Of a stretch of 64,000 nucleotides of DNA, positions 12,644 to 23,034 are shown one piece after another; position 1 is the stretch's first letter, and the number at the start of each line of letters is the position of its first letter. Where the stretch lies: assembly GCA_030544215.1 (NCBI GenBank), contig JARZZO010000003.1:20841879-20905878 (forward strand), written 5' to 3'. The notes below the pieces were generated by a model. That model saw only the letters and a program-made list of their open reading frames with translations, ran no database searches and was not told the DNA's origin. The stretch comes from Zantedeschia hybrid cultivar (Eukaryota; Streptophyta; Magnoliopsida; Alismatales; Araceae). The position numbers were made by a program, and so were the translations under genes.

Positions 12644-13025
12644 TTGAGTCTGCGCTGGCCTTGGACTCTAAACCCGGTTGGGGTTCATAGAGTTTGAAAG
12701 AGGAGACATAGTCCGTTGAGTCTGTGCCGGTTTAGGCTCAATTTGGGCCTTAGACCAGACCACATATCTTGAATTTGAAAGAGAAAGGCAAGTACCCTTT
12801 GAGTCTGCATTGGTTCAGGCTTCAATTCGGCTCCAAACCTAGCCATATATATTGAGTTTGAGAGAAAGGGGCAAATCCCCTCGAGTCTGCGCTGGTTTGG
12901 TTCAAATTTGGCTTCGAACCGGCCCGTATATGTGGAGTTTGAAAGAGGGGGGCATATGCCCTTGAGTCTGCGCCAGTTCGGTTTGGTTCGGACCTTGGAC
13001 CGGCCAGGGCTTCAAAATCGGCCGG
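12644..13025 (+). repeat. About 80-bp tandem repeats carrying GAGTCTGCGC half-sites
   Basis: Five diverged units start at 12644, 12716, 12799, 12881 and 12962 (spacing 72, 83, 82 and 81). Each opens with (T)TGAGTCTGCGC or a close variant, followed by a GGTTNGG-type block and then GAGTTTGAAAGAG. The array ends immediately before a TATA box at 13032, so it sits like an upstream control region for the plus-strand reading frame at 14070. Confidence 0.75.
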
Positions 13026-13031
13026 GTCGGT

Positions 13032-13038
13032 TATAAAA
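13032..13038 (+). promoter_or_regulatory. Candidate TATA box of the E1 antisense gene
   Basis: TATAAAA lies in GC-rich surroundings, just after five half-site repeats and about 1 kb before the first long plus-strand reading frame. Possible splice sites follow (donor CAG/GTAAAA near 13528, acceptors TTGTAG near 13687 and TTTTTCAG near 14065). The position is suggestive; transcription is inferred only. Confidence 0.45.
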
Positions 13039-14069
13039 GAGCGAAGGGGGCGGGCCTTTACTTTTGCTTTTTCCTGTTGTGCTGGCTGATTCCGAACGCC
13101 AGTCCGCCTCTTCCTCTTCTTCTCTGCTACGTTGGGTGATCCCGAGCCTCCCACGCTTTCTCCTTCTCTTTCTCTTGCCGTCGCCGGCGCCACAGCAGCT
13201 GTCGGGGAGCGCCACTACCGGCGAGAGCTGCCGCCGCCGCCACCGTCTGTGCGTTGGCCTTCCGCCGCTTGGGGGGGTGCCGTTTGCTTGGCACGCCGAT
13301 CGCCTTCTTTTCCCCTTACCGGTGATAAACGCTGCAACCCTGTTGGGGAGCGTTATCGCCATCGCCTGCGGGTGTGAGGCCTGCCGGGTTCGAAACCGCA
13401 GACCCTGCTTTCCTTGATTCTTCTTCGTTGGCTACATCGCAGGGGCTTGAGGAGAGCACTATCGCTGCCACAGAGGGGTATTGTTTAAATTTAGAAGCTA
13501 CTGTTTGAGGAGAGCTTCAGCCGCACCAAGATTTACAGGTAAAAGGCGGAGCTTTTTCTTTGAGTTTTTGGCTAGTGGGACTGTTTGGGGGTTGTTGTCC
13601 ACTATGGATTTGGGAAGGAGGAGAGCGAAGAGGGTCTCTTTTGCCTTTGTATTATCTTTTAACATCTTCTTTGTATTTTCCTTGTAGGAAACCGACTCTG
13701 AGCTCGTCGATCTACAGTTGGCGCAGACTCATTACTGTAGCGATTGCAGGTCGGGTGGATCAACGTCTCGTTGTTTGACTTTGGCAGTTCCCATGGGAGC
13801 AATCCCTGGGGCTGCGGCTTCAGTGCCTAGTCCCGGTTGTAGCTCGGCTCTCGGGAATTGGGTCACTGGAATGCCATTTCTACACCCCTCTGTCTTTGAC
13901 ATGGGTCTTCTTCTTATCAGAGCATCCGGTCTGTCCCGGATGGCTCTCGATAAAATTTAATTAGTCCTCCGATAAGGGGAGATGCTGCCGAAATTTCGAC
14001 AGAATTTTCTTTTTTGATAAGGGCTTTTTGCATTTGATTTTGACTTGTTGTCTCTTCTTTTTCAGTATA
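13039..14069 (+). other. Putative 5' leader and introns of the E1 antisense gene
   Basis: GC-rich first half (13100-13430) with several overlapping short open frames, none with a recognisable domain. The candidate splice sites listed for the TATA box fall here. One full GCGCAGACTCA half-site occurs at 13723-13733. I cannot define the exons from a single copy. Confidence 0.35.
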
Positions 14070-14849
14070 ATGGCTTCTCGGAGGAAAGACAAAACTATGA
14101 TGCCAGAGGCTCTCTCTGAAGATGTGCCAGTTTCTCCGACAGGTTCTTCTAAATAGACTCCTACGATGGCTGAGGAGAGCGATCCTGTGATAAGTCCCTT
14201 TTACTTGACACCTGCAGCAGGCATAGATGAGGACAGTGAACTACTACAATTTTTTGAGGTTGCTATCTTGGACCATCCTTTTACCGATGAATCAGAGGGC
14301 AAGGTTGATGAAAGTAGACTTGTCTTCTCAGAGGGGTTCTATGAATATAAGCGGGACAAGACTTATCCAACTCACTTTCCCAGTGATCATCATTTGAACA
14401 GTTTCCTTGTTGACTTCAAAGTCAATGGAGTGCACTCTGAGAGAAGGGCTTTTTATGTTGAGGATGCCATCTTGAAATCTCGAGACAACCTGAGGGGAAC
14501 TGTAACCCGTGGCGACTCTTTGTTCAAGCCGGGTTATACTAGAGACATGCTCATATCTAGTGGGACTAATATCATGCGTCCTTAGGACGGCATTATGACC
14601 CAATCACCTTCATTTATTCCTGCCAAGCGGGGATATGACAGAGGTATCCCAGACTCGAAGCAGAGGCGGCATGGGCTATTTCTTTCTCCATGTAAATGGG
14701 GCTTCAGAGAAGAACCATTGATTTTTGACTGCTTGACAATGAGGTTCAGACTGAAGAGGAAGCTCTTTCTGAGTTACATACTCAAGTTGGAGAAGGACAT
14801 CCGCTGCTGTCCATGTTACTTGAGGATCCATGATGTTGTTTATAACTAA
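14070..14849 (+). pseudogene. E1 antisense reading frame, function unknown
   Basis: From ATG 14070, directly after a TTTTTCAG acceptor-like site, one frame runs to 14849 with two in-frame TAG codons (14154 and 14583). The product would begin MASRRKDKT (basic), then contain DPVISPFYLTPAAG, an acidic stretch and FKPGYTRD. It matches no family I know. It lies on the strand opposite to gag-pol, between integrase and the 3' LTR, a location where extra ORFs are described for Tat elements. A single interrupted copy limits confidence that it was a real gene. Confidence 0.45.
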
Positions 14850-15024
14850 ACTTTGTACTTGGAAAATGTATTTTCGTTTTACTTTTCCATGTAGACTGGG
14901 ATAGAAGTCATTCTTGTAACTTTTGGCATATATAAAGAAAATTTTGTATCATATCCTCCTTTTAATGAATGACATGCTTGAATTTCCTTTTCTCTTTTTT
15001 TTTTTTTAATATTCACTTTACTGA

Positions 15025-15151
15025 CCCAAGTGCCCTTTCGGGTTTTCACCGGAGTTGGCCCCCTCTAGCTTTTGCCCGTGCGCCCTTCCGGGTTTTCACA
15101 CGGTGGGGTTGCCGATTTTGCCTGTGGCGCCCTTTCGGGTTTTCACCACAG
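15025..15151. repeat. Three tandem hairpins with a common CCC-loop-GGG core
   Basis: Each unit holds GCCCTTTCGGGTTTTCAC or a close variant. Inner stem CCC/GGG is constant, outer stems differ but still pair: CCAA...TTGG around 15025-15058, CCGTG...CACGG at 15076-15103, and CTGTGG...CCACAG at 15122-15151. The segment between 14850 and 15024 holds nothing I can identify apart from a T run. Confidence 0.65.
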
Positions 15152-15462
15152 CCAGGTATGTAGCCCTTGTTTCCCTTGACCGTAGAAGATATGATCAAGT
15201 TCGGGGAGGCATCTTTATTTTTTAAGCTCCTTTTGATTTTTTTCTCATTTTTTTTTCTCTCTCCTCTTGTTGTAAATGAAGTAGAGTGAAGTATACATCC
15301 ATAGTAACTGTAAAGCTGAAAGGAAAAGATTTCAAATGAAGATGACTTAACAATGTTTATTGGCTTCCATAACTAACAATGTTATGGGGATTATTGAAGT
15401 TTAAAAAGGAAGGACAGAGTAAGAGGGGCAATGAATACCTCAATCACTTGTTTATTGAAAAT
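15152..15462. other. Unassigned E1 3' non-coding DNA
   Basis: AT-rich with pyrimidine runs near 15230-15270. No reading frame, repeat or motif that I can name. Confidence 0.4.
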
Positions 15463-15850
15463 GGCACAAACCGTAAGGGTCTGAGCCTTTATTGGGGTGG
15501 CAAAGATCGTAAGGATCTTAACCACTATGCAGGGTGGCAATAGACCGAAAGCGTCTACGCCATGCAAATCCTAAGTACCAACGACGGACTCATAGGTTTT
15601 TGGTCGTGGTAACATAGGTATGATTTGAAATGCATGAACCCAGAATACTTCAAGCGGATTCATAGGTTTGTAGCCCGAAGTAGACAGGGGTGTTTGAATG
15701 ATGCAAACCTAGATACCTAGGTCATGAGGACCCTAATTATCAATGACGGGCTTAAAGGCTTTTGGTCATGATAACTAGGGGTGATTTTGAATGAATGAAC
15801 CCTAACTACCACAACATACTCATAGGTTTGTAGCCGAGGTAGATAGGGAG
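15463..15850. repeat. Array of small hairpins with compensatory stems
   Basis: First set, about 38 bp apart: 15463-15487 (GGC..ACC-GTAAG-GGT..GCC), 15497-15525 (GTGG..AAGATC-GTAAG-GATCTT..CCAC) and 15535-15562 (TGGC..TAGAC...GTCTA..GCCA). Second set: TACCA-CGAC/GTCG-TGGTA (about 15577-15611), ATACTTC/GAAGTA (about 15650-15683), TATCA-TGAC/GTCA-TGATA (about 15739-15770) and CTACC/GGTAG (about 15806-15842); three of these share a TCATAGGTTT loop. Stem bases change on both sides while pairing is kept. Confidence 0.65.
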
Positions 15851-16395
15851 TACGGAGTACTCTTCTCAGAGACCCAATAATTTCGGGGATGGCGGAGTCA
15901 CGAGGGACCCAGGCCATCTGCCGGTGCGACGTAGTCGTTGAAGACCCCGGTCGACTTACTTTGCTTTGATTTGAATTTGCTTGATTGTTGACGGAGTACT
16001 CCTCTCGGAGACCCGGTCTTTCGGGGATGACAGAGCCACGAGGGACCTGGGCCAGCCACTGGTGCGACGTAGTCGTTGAAGACCCCGGTCGACTTACTTT
16101 ACTTTGATTTGAATTTGCTTGATTGGTGACGGAGTACTCCTCTCGGAGACCCGGTCTTTTGGGGATGACGGAGTCACGAGGGACCCGGGCCAGCCATCGG
16201 TGCGACGTAGTCGTTGAAGACCCCGGTCGACTTACTTTTGCTTTAATTTGAATTTGCTTGATTGGTGACGGAGTACTCCTCTCGGAGACCCGGTCTTTTG
16301 GGGATGACGGAGTCACGAGGGACCCAGGCCAGCCACCGGTGCGACGTAGTCGTTGAAGACCCCGGTCGACTTACTTTGCTTTGCTTTTGCTTGCA
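15851..16395. repeat. 138-bp tandem repeat, about four units
   Basis: Units start at 15851, 15989, 16127 and 16266 with (T)GACGGAGTACTCC, followed by GAGACCCGGTCTTT, GGAGTCACGAGGGACC and GACCCCGGTCGACTTAC. They are close to identical. The repeats lie between integrase and the 3' LTR. Tandem repeats in this part of Tat elements are known, and some have given rise to satellites (Macas and colleagues). Confidence 0.88.
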
Positions 16396-17820
16396 CTTGG
16401 ATTTAACCTTGGGTTTAAAATTGAGTGGCGGTGCTGAATGCATCAGGCCACCTTCTTTGTTTCGAACTTGCTTTGAACTTGGTCAGAGTCTAGTAGGACC
16501 CACGCCGGCTTGTATTTGAATCTTGAACTTGAATTTAAGCTTGGATTTGTGCGGCGGGTCTTGTTTACCCAGGCCGATTTGAATTTGAGCTTGAATGGTG
16601 GGGTCGAATGAGCCCAGGCCATCTTTCTTGTTTTATGCTTCGATGGCGGAATCTAGTAGGACATATGCCAATTTGCATTTGGATTTGATTTTGAACTTGA
16701 GCGGCAGAGTCTTGCTGACTTGGGCCTATTTGCATTTGAACTTGAGCCTGGGTTTAGACTTGGTTTTTTTTTTTTTGCATTTGAACTTCAATTGGGGTTC
16801 TGAATTTGAATGGCGGGATCGAATGAACCCAAGCCATCTTCTTTTGCTTTCAAATTTGCTTTAAACTTGGATTATGGTCTTGAATTTAAGTAGTGGGTCA
16901 TGTTGACCCAGGTTGACTTATACTTGAATTCGTGCTTGTTCTTAAGTATGAGCTTTAAATTTGAACTTTAACTTGAATTTGAGCTTGAATTTAAGCGGCA
17001 GGTCCTGTTGACCTAGGCCAATTTGAATTTGAGCTTTGAATGCTAACACTTGAGCTCGAGCTTAAACTGGAGCATTGGATATTTGAACTTGGATTTGAAC
17101 TTAAACTTGAATTTGAACTTGAACTTGGAATTAAGTAGCGGATCCTGTTGATCCAGGCTACTTCATATTTGGATTTAAGCTTGGTTTGGAGCTGGAACTT
17201 GAATTTTGAACTTGAGTTTAAGCTTGAATTTGAGCTCGAATTTGAACAGGAGCTTTTAATTTAATCGGCGAGTCCTATTGACCCAAGCCGATTTAAACTT
17301 GAACTTGAGCTTTGAATGGAGGGGTTGAATAAACCCGGACCATCTTCTTTGTTTTGACCTTGGATGGTAGAATTAAATGAAATCGGGCCATCTTCTTGCT
17401 TTAAACTTGGATTTTGCTCTTGAATTTAAGCAGCGGGTCCTGTTGACTCAGGCTGACTTATACTTGAATTTGTGCTTGCTCTTTGGCTGGAGCTTTGAAT
17501 CTTGCATTTGAACTTGCATTTTGAGCTCGAGCTTGATTTGGAGCTTTGAATTTGAACTTGAATTTAATCTTGAATTTAGGCGGCGGGTCTTGTTGACTCA
17601 AGCCGATTTGAACTTGGGCTTGGATTTAAACTTGAATTTTTAACTTGAGCTTCAATTTAAGCGGCAGGTCCTGTTGACTCAAGCCGATTTGAATTTAAAC
17701 TTGAATTTAAGATTTGAATGCTAACATTTGAACTTGAGCCCTAGTTTGAACTAGAGCTTTGAATTTGGATGGCGGAGCCTTGCTGGCCCGGGCCATCTTC
17801 TCTGTAACTTTGTAGCTTCT
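16396..17820. repeat. Degenerate TTGAAT/TTGAAC/TTGAGC tract with periodic GC-rich blocks
   Basis: About 1.4 kb built mainly from hexamers of the form TTGAAY or TTGAGC. At intervals of roughly 60-250 bp there is a block such as GCGG(C/A)GGGTCCTGTTGAC followed by CCAGGCCGATTTGAA. This looks like an old tandem array in which a short repeat was embedded in a longer one. Open frames here (for example 16595-16864) are products of the repeat. Confidence 0.7.
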
Positions 17821-18341
17821 TGCCCCCTATTCACTGAAGAGACAAGGTTGCAAGACATATGCATGTTTATATCAAATAATTTCAGAATCGGAAAACATCA
17901 TCGATTTAGATTGATTTGATTGGAAACTTCGACCGATTATGAAACGGGAAGCGGAAAATGATTTATACTCCCTCCGCACTGGGTTTGCCTCAGCACCATT
18001 GCCCGACTAGCGGGATAGTCGCGCCAACTTTTTTCTTTTTTCTTTCTTTTTCAATGTCATTTCGTCATTGGCAACCCATGAGGTGCTTTGGGGCGGCTTC
18101 CTAAAGCCTTTTGGAGCCTCTTCAATGTCATTGGCTCATATAGGCAGGTGTTTTACCATGCCATTTAAGATTTATAGTCTTGGGGGAATTCATCCCGAGA
18201 ACTGGATGATTTCTTTTGACTATCTTCACGGTGATCATATTTACATCGTAGACAGTGCTTCATATATTCTTTTCAACCTTCGCTTGGAAAGTACGGAGGT
18301 GGAGCATGATAGCGGTTCATATGTTTGCCATTTAAAGGAGG
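17821..18341. other. E1 spacer between integrase and the repeats
   Basis: Non-coding as far as I can tell. An open plus-strand frame (18068-18370) has no recognisable domain and overlaps the integrase end, so I leave it out. Confidence 0.4.
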
Positions 18342-19640
18342 AAATTACACTTCTCCCTTATGATTGGTGAGGGTGTATTCTCTTCCTTCATAAATAGTTT
18401 TGACGACATAGGGGCCTATCCAATTACTGGTCAACTTCCCTTTTGGATTTGACGCCATGACTTCTCTTCTTTTGACCATAACTAGGTCTCCTTTCTTGAA
18501 GGCTCTTTCTTTGACTAGTTTATCAAATGCTCGAGCCATGCAGCTTGATATATCTGGATATTTTGTTGAGCTCGAAGTCTGTCGCCTTCCAAGGCTAATA
18601 ACTCCTCGAGCCGCCTTTCTGCATTTGATTGATTTTCTTTGATAAGCCCATACTCTAAGGCAATGCGCAAAGAGGGGACTTCCAATTCAATTGGTACAAC
18701 TGCCTCTGACCCATATACTAAGGAATAGGGAGAACAACATGTTGGAGTTTTTTATATGGTTCTGTAAGCCCATAATGCTTCATACATTCTTTCTTCCCAG
18801 TCTTTCTTAGTTGAATTGACTGTCTTTGCTAGAAGGTTACATAGAGTCTTGTTAAAGGCTTCTGCTAACCCATTGGCTTGTGGATTGTAGACTGTGGAGG
18901 TCCTCCAATCAATTTTGAACTCCGCAGCTAACTTATATATGATTTGATTTCAGAAGCACGTTCCATTATCTGAAATGATTCGACTAGGTGCACCATATCG
19001 AAACAACATATTTTTGCGGAGGAACCTTTCAACGGCTGCCCCAGTGACTTCTCTTAATGCTACTGCTTCGTCCCATCTGGAAAAATAATCTGTGGTGGCC
19101 AGAATATCTTTAGCACCTCTTGAGGAGGGTATGAATGGGCCGCCAAAGTCCATGCCCCATTCAGCAAAAGGCCATGATGGTGCTGTAGGGTGCAAGGGCA
19201 CCGGGGGTTTTCTTGGAATTGGGCCATGTTCTTGGCATTTGTGACATGATTTGGCATATTGCACACAACCATCGAACATTGTAGGCCAGTAGTAGCTCAA
19301 TTGTTTGAGTTGATTTTTCATCATGGGGCCAGACTGGTGAGCACCACAGACCCCGGCATGTATTTCCCTCAAGGCTTCAGCTATCTCTTTTGGTAACAAG
19401 CGTCTAAGGAGAACTTTTCTTTTGCCATCATATGTCACTCGAAAGAGGGTGTCTCCTTTGTATTCATATGAATCTTTAATACGGATCAGTTTAGCACGCT
19501 TGATTCGAGTGCTTGGCAATATTTTATGCTTGAACCAGTCAAGAAGCATTTCCCTCCAATCAGACTTATCGGCTTCTTCCACTGCACATACTTCTGTTTG
19601 CATTTCTGTTTCTTCTCCCAACACAGTTGGCAACAATCTT
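18342..19640 (-). pseudogene. E1 integrase
   Basis: Minus-strand integrase at the C-terminal end of pol. The zinc-binding region has HAGVCGAH and CHKC; the first two catalytic acids are in GMDFGGPF and SDNGTCF, and the glutamate is in NGLAEAFNKTL. A UGA follows SDNGTCF (18947-18949), another stop occurs after WAYRTI, and a frameshift near 18545 precedes the C-terminal block (KGDLVMVKRR, NWIGPYVV). Translation would end at a TAA at 18342-18344 after GEV. The UGA fits loss of an arginine CGA, a CpG transition. It would have inserted element DNA; it is now dead. Confidence 0.88.
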
Positions 19641-20170
19641 CTGTTCTTGACCCATATTTCAAGGGACCCTTCTGTCGGCAAGGCCAGAGAACTTGCTAAT
19701 TTAGCCAGAGCATCAGCTTGAGCATTTGCACTGCGGTTAATATGGTTGATTTCAAAGAAATAGAATCTTTGTATTAGCTTGAGGGCTCTTTTGTGATAAG
19801 GAGTCAACTCGGACTTTTTGACATCATATATTCCTTGGACTTGGTATATAATCAACATTTAGTCTCCATGGACTTGAATCATTTGGATGCCCATATCCAA
19901 AGCAACTTCCAAGCCAACTATCAAAGCTTCATATTCTGCTTCATTGTTGGTGCATGGCTTAGTTAAGGAACACGTGGTATGCAGAACCTCGCCTTCTGGA
20001 GATATCAGGATAATGCCTGCCCCGGCCTTTGTAGTGAATGTACCATTTTCTGCAATTGCTGAACGGGAGGTCCCATCAAAATATAGCTGCCATATCTTTT
20101 GTTCTGTATGGTTAGCTTCTAATGTTTCTTCATCTGGCAAGTCGGTGACCAATGGTGAATCTTCTGGCAC
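19641..20170 (-). pseudogene. E1 second RNase H (archaeal type)
   Basis: Contains YFDGTSR, AGAGIILISPEG, NNEAEYEALIVGLE, HGD and NAQADALAKLAS, the four-acid pattern of the additional RNase H found after the standard one in Tat-lineage elements. This domain is what places E1 in Tat. One in-frame stop follows HGD (19859-19861). A frameshift of one base near 20205-20230 separates it from the upstream RNase H. Confidence 0.88.
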
Positions 20171-20600
20171 TGGATGTGCTGTAAAGAAGTCTCAATGGCT
20201 TGACCTTTGATGGCTTTCTGAGGAGCATATTTGATGTCGAACTCCATGAGGAGGATTGCCCATTTGCCTAAACGACCTTTCATGGCTGGTCGATTAAGGA
20301 TATATTTGAGAGGATCAGCCCTAGAGATGAGCTGGATTTCATGTGATTGCATATAGTGCTTGAGTCTTTTAGCTGCAAAGACCAGGGCTAAGCATATCTT
20401 TTCAATAGGCGAGTATCGGAGTTTGGCTCCGATCAACCTTTTGCTTAGGTAATATAGTGCTTGCTCCTTGCCTTCTTCACTATCTTGTGCCAGCATTGCC
20501 CCCAGAGAAGTCTCCTGAGCAGCGATATATAAAATTAATGACTGGCCTTTGATAGGTGCCCCCAACACGGGTGGCGATGCAAGGTATTGCTTGATTTTCT
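20171..20600 (-). pseudogene. E1 standard RNase H
   Basis: Gypsy-type RNase H following RT: LILYIAAQETSLGAML, EGKEQALYYLSKRL, YSPIEKICLALVFA and IQLISRADPLKY, ending in a degraded tether before the second RNase H. It is in the same frame as RT. A stop separates it from RT near 20611-20625. Confidence 0.82.
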
Positions 20601-21439
20601 CAAGCGCATTTTAACATTCATCATCCTATATAAATGGGGCATCTTTCTTCATTAATTTAGAGAAGGGTTCACACCGCCCAACTAGGTTGGATATGAACCT
20701 TCGAATGTATGCGAGCCGTCCCTGAAGGGACTGCAGCTCTTTGAGATTGTTCGGAGGTGGAAGCTCCTTGATAGCTTTGATTTTGGCTGGGTCTATTTTA
20801 ATGCCTCTATATCTGACAATAAAACCCAGAAATTTGCCACTTGAAACCCGGAAGGCGCACTTCATGGGGTTCATTTTCAAGTTGTATTGCCTCAGCTTTT
20901 CAAACATGGTGCGGAGATCTTACATATGATCTTCCTTTTTCTTAGTTTGGACAACTAGGTCATCAATATAACATTCAACTTGTTGATAAAGGAATTCATC
21001 AAATATCTTAGTCATTGCCCTTTGGTATGTTGCACCGGTGTTCTTGAGGCCGAAGGGCATTCTTTTGTAGTGGAAGATTCCTTTAGGAGTTCTGAAGGCA
21101 GTATGGATCTTATCCTTGTCAGCCATCCATATTTGATTATATCCCGACGATCCATCCATAAAAGACAAAGCTTCATGTCCTGTGGTGGCATCGACCATGA
21201 TTTCTGTAACAGGCACTGGGAAGTCATCCTTCGGGGATGCCTTGTTTAGATCTCTGAAGTCTACACAGATTCTGATCTGTCCATTCTTCTTTTTTACTGG
21301 AACAATATTTGTCAGCCATGTTGTATATTGATTTTCTTGTACGAAGCCAACATGAATTAACTTGTCGACTTCGGCATTGATTTTGTTTATCAGCTCCGGC
21401 CTCATTCTTCTCGGTGCTTGTTTGATTGGCTCGATGGCT
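20601..21439 (-). pseudogene. E1 reverse transcriptase
   Basis: Typical gypsy RT motifs on the minus strand: ANIVPV-like NIVPVKKKNG, ICVDFRDLNKASPKDDFP, SFMDGSSGYNQI, FRTPKGIFHYKRMPFGLKN, CYIDDLVV (catalytic YIDD) and LGFIVRYRGIKIDPAKIKAI. One stop after KKKEDHM interrupts the frame near 20917-20919. The N-terminal edge is cut by the copia solo LTR at 21445; the frame resumes at 23035. Removing the LTR and one duplicated GGATC joins the two halves in frame. Confidence 0.9.
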
Positions 21440-21444
21440 GGATC
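21440..21444. repeat. Target-site duplication GGATC (left of solo LTR)
   Basis: GGATC at 21440-21444 is repeated at 23030-23034. One copy is needed to encode the DP of the polyprotein at this point, which confirms it as a duplicated target. Confidence 0.9.
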
Positions 21445-23029
21445 TGATAGAATTGGGTGGCCTCAAAGCCAATCATTGTACATTCTAGTTCAGATTATTA
21501 ATAAAGGCAATCATTTCTTCATTCATAGTTCTCGCAAATTAACTATCGTAATGAAGGTCCGTAGACAAATGTATGGGATATTGAATCATGATGAGATCAT
21601 GATAGTGAGATCAATATCCCCAGTCAATTGTCTTAAACAGTTCTCGATCATAGGATATTTGAGATGGACATTAAATATCCGATAAGATTGACACAAGTTA
21701 TGTCTGCTCATGTGATGAGGGTGAATGATCTCACATTCACTCGTGTGGTGACACTAAGACAAACATGTGGGTGCTCATTAGATAATGAGTTTACTGAACA
21801 GACCCAAATAAGAATTCCTGGATGGTAATTATACCTATTAGTCAACTAGGGAATTCAATCGTTGTAGTAGTACAGTTGGTCCTTTGACCTGAGTCACCAA
21901 TGATACCTTGTTTGTGGACCATTGTATCTTGATTCTCTGACTTGTGGACTTTAACCATTAAGTCCACGATAGTCGGTCTTTCAGATACAGTGAAAAGCTT
22001 GCGAAGGTAATTGAGTGAACAACAAGGGATCACTCACTCTTGGTATAAGACTGGAGAGAGAATGTCCTATGGAAGTGTACTCAGAAATCCCTGGCCAGGG
22101 TCAAATGAAAGAGATGTCTTTCTAGAAATTAACTGAGTACTGGAATCCATCTAGATAATGCGATAGAGGGTTTGACTATAAAACCATACCCTTGCGTTAT
22201 TGGGACATTGCATGAGTGAAGGATTATATCTGTGCGGTATCTGCAGACGGAAAGGTTCAATTAAAGGGAACAGTATCCCTTATATCTTCTGGGATCATGA
22301 GGTAGTGTTTGGTGTTGTTCATGATCAGAAGACCAAGTGAATTAATCATGAGATGATAATTCATTTGTTTATTAAATTAATCATTTAACATATGATGTTT
22401 AAATGTTAATTAATAAATATTAAACTCTAGAATCAGTTCTAAGTTTAATGGGCCTGAAACCGGACTGATATGTGGGCCTAGAGGGTCACGCACATAAGAG
22501 TTCTCGTCAGACGGTGAGGGACGTTAAATTTCATGCTTATCTGGGTTTTTATGAAAAGCTGCAGGATAAACATGAAGATTTAATGGAGAATTATCCAAGG
22601 CCAAACTCTTGGATAATAATGAGGATTAATCCTTATGCTTATCCTGATTTCTATATAAGGAGGGCCAAGGGGGAGGGGTAAGAAGTTGGTTGGACGAATT
22701 ACTCACCCCAGATTCTCTATCTCCTCTCTCTCTCTCCTTCTCTCTCTCTTGGAGTAGATCTATCTCTCTCCGCGCATGGTGGATAAGGTCTGATCGAAGC
22801 ACTCAAGTCGAGGAGGAAATCGCGTCTGTAGCGGGAACTCGTGTGGATACCTCTAGAGATCATGCGCGTGCGCGATTACCGAGTCGGAATCATCCACGGG
22901 AGATTCGAAACCCCGCAAAGGTGAAGAACCGTTCTTCCCGCATTTATTTTAATGTCCGTTTTACGATCCCAGTAGCCGATACATAGGAATCGTTTTTATT
23001 CTCCGCTGCGTTCTTGGTGATTCCTAATA
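21445..23029 (+). mobile_element. Copia solo LTR inserted in E1 RT
   Basis: 1585 bp beginning TGATAGAATTGGGTGG and ending CCTAATA, flanked by GGATC. The first 30 bases align to the copia LTR at 312 (minus), so it is the same family. Typical copia LTR content follows: a GGGCCTAGAGGGTC block near 22480, a CT-rich tract at 22715-22770 and a TTTTATTCTCCGCTGCG ending near 23010. There is no internal region, so it arose by LTR-LTR recombination. LTR plus duplication is 1590 bp, a multiple of three. Confidence 0.9.
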
Positions 23030-23034
23030 GGATC
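23030..23034. repeat. Target-site duplication GGATC (right of solo LTR)
   Basis: Partner of 21440-21444. Confidence 0.9.

Noticed and set aside
12822..13417. Overlapping open frames on both strands near 13 kb
   Set aside because: GC-rich tandem repeats and leader sequence; frames overlap on opposite strands without a domain.
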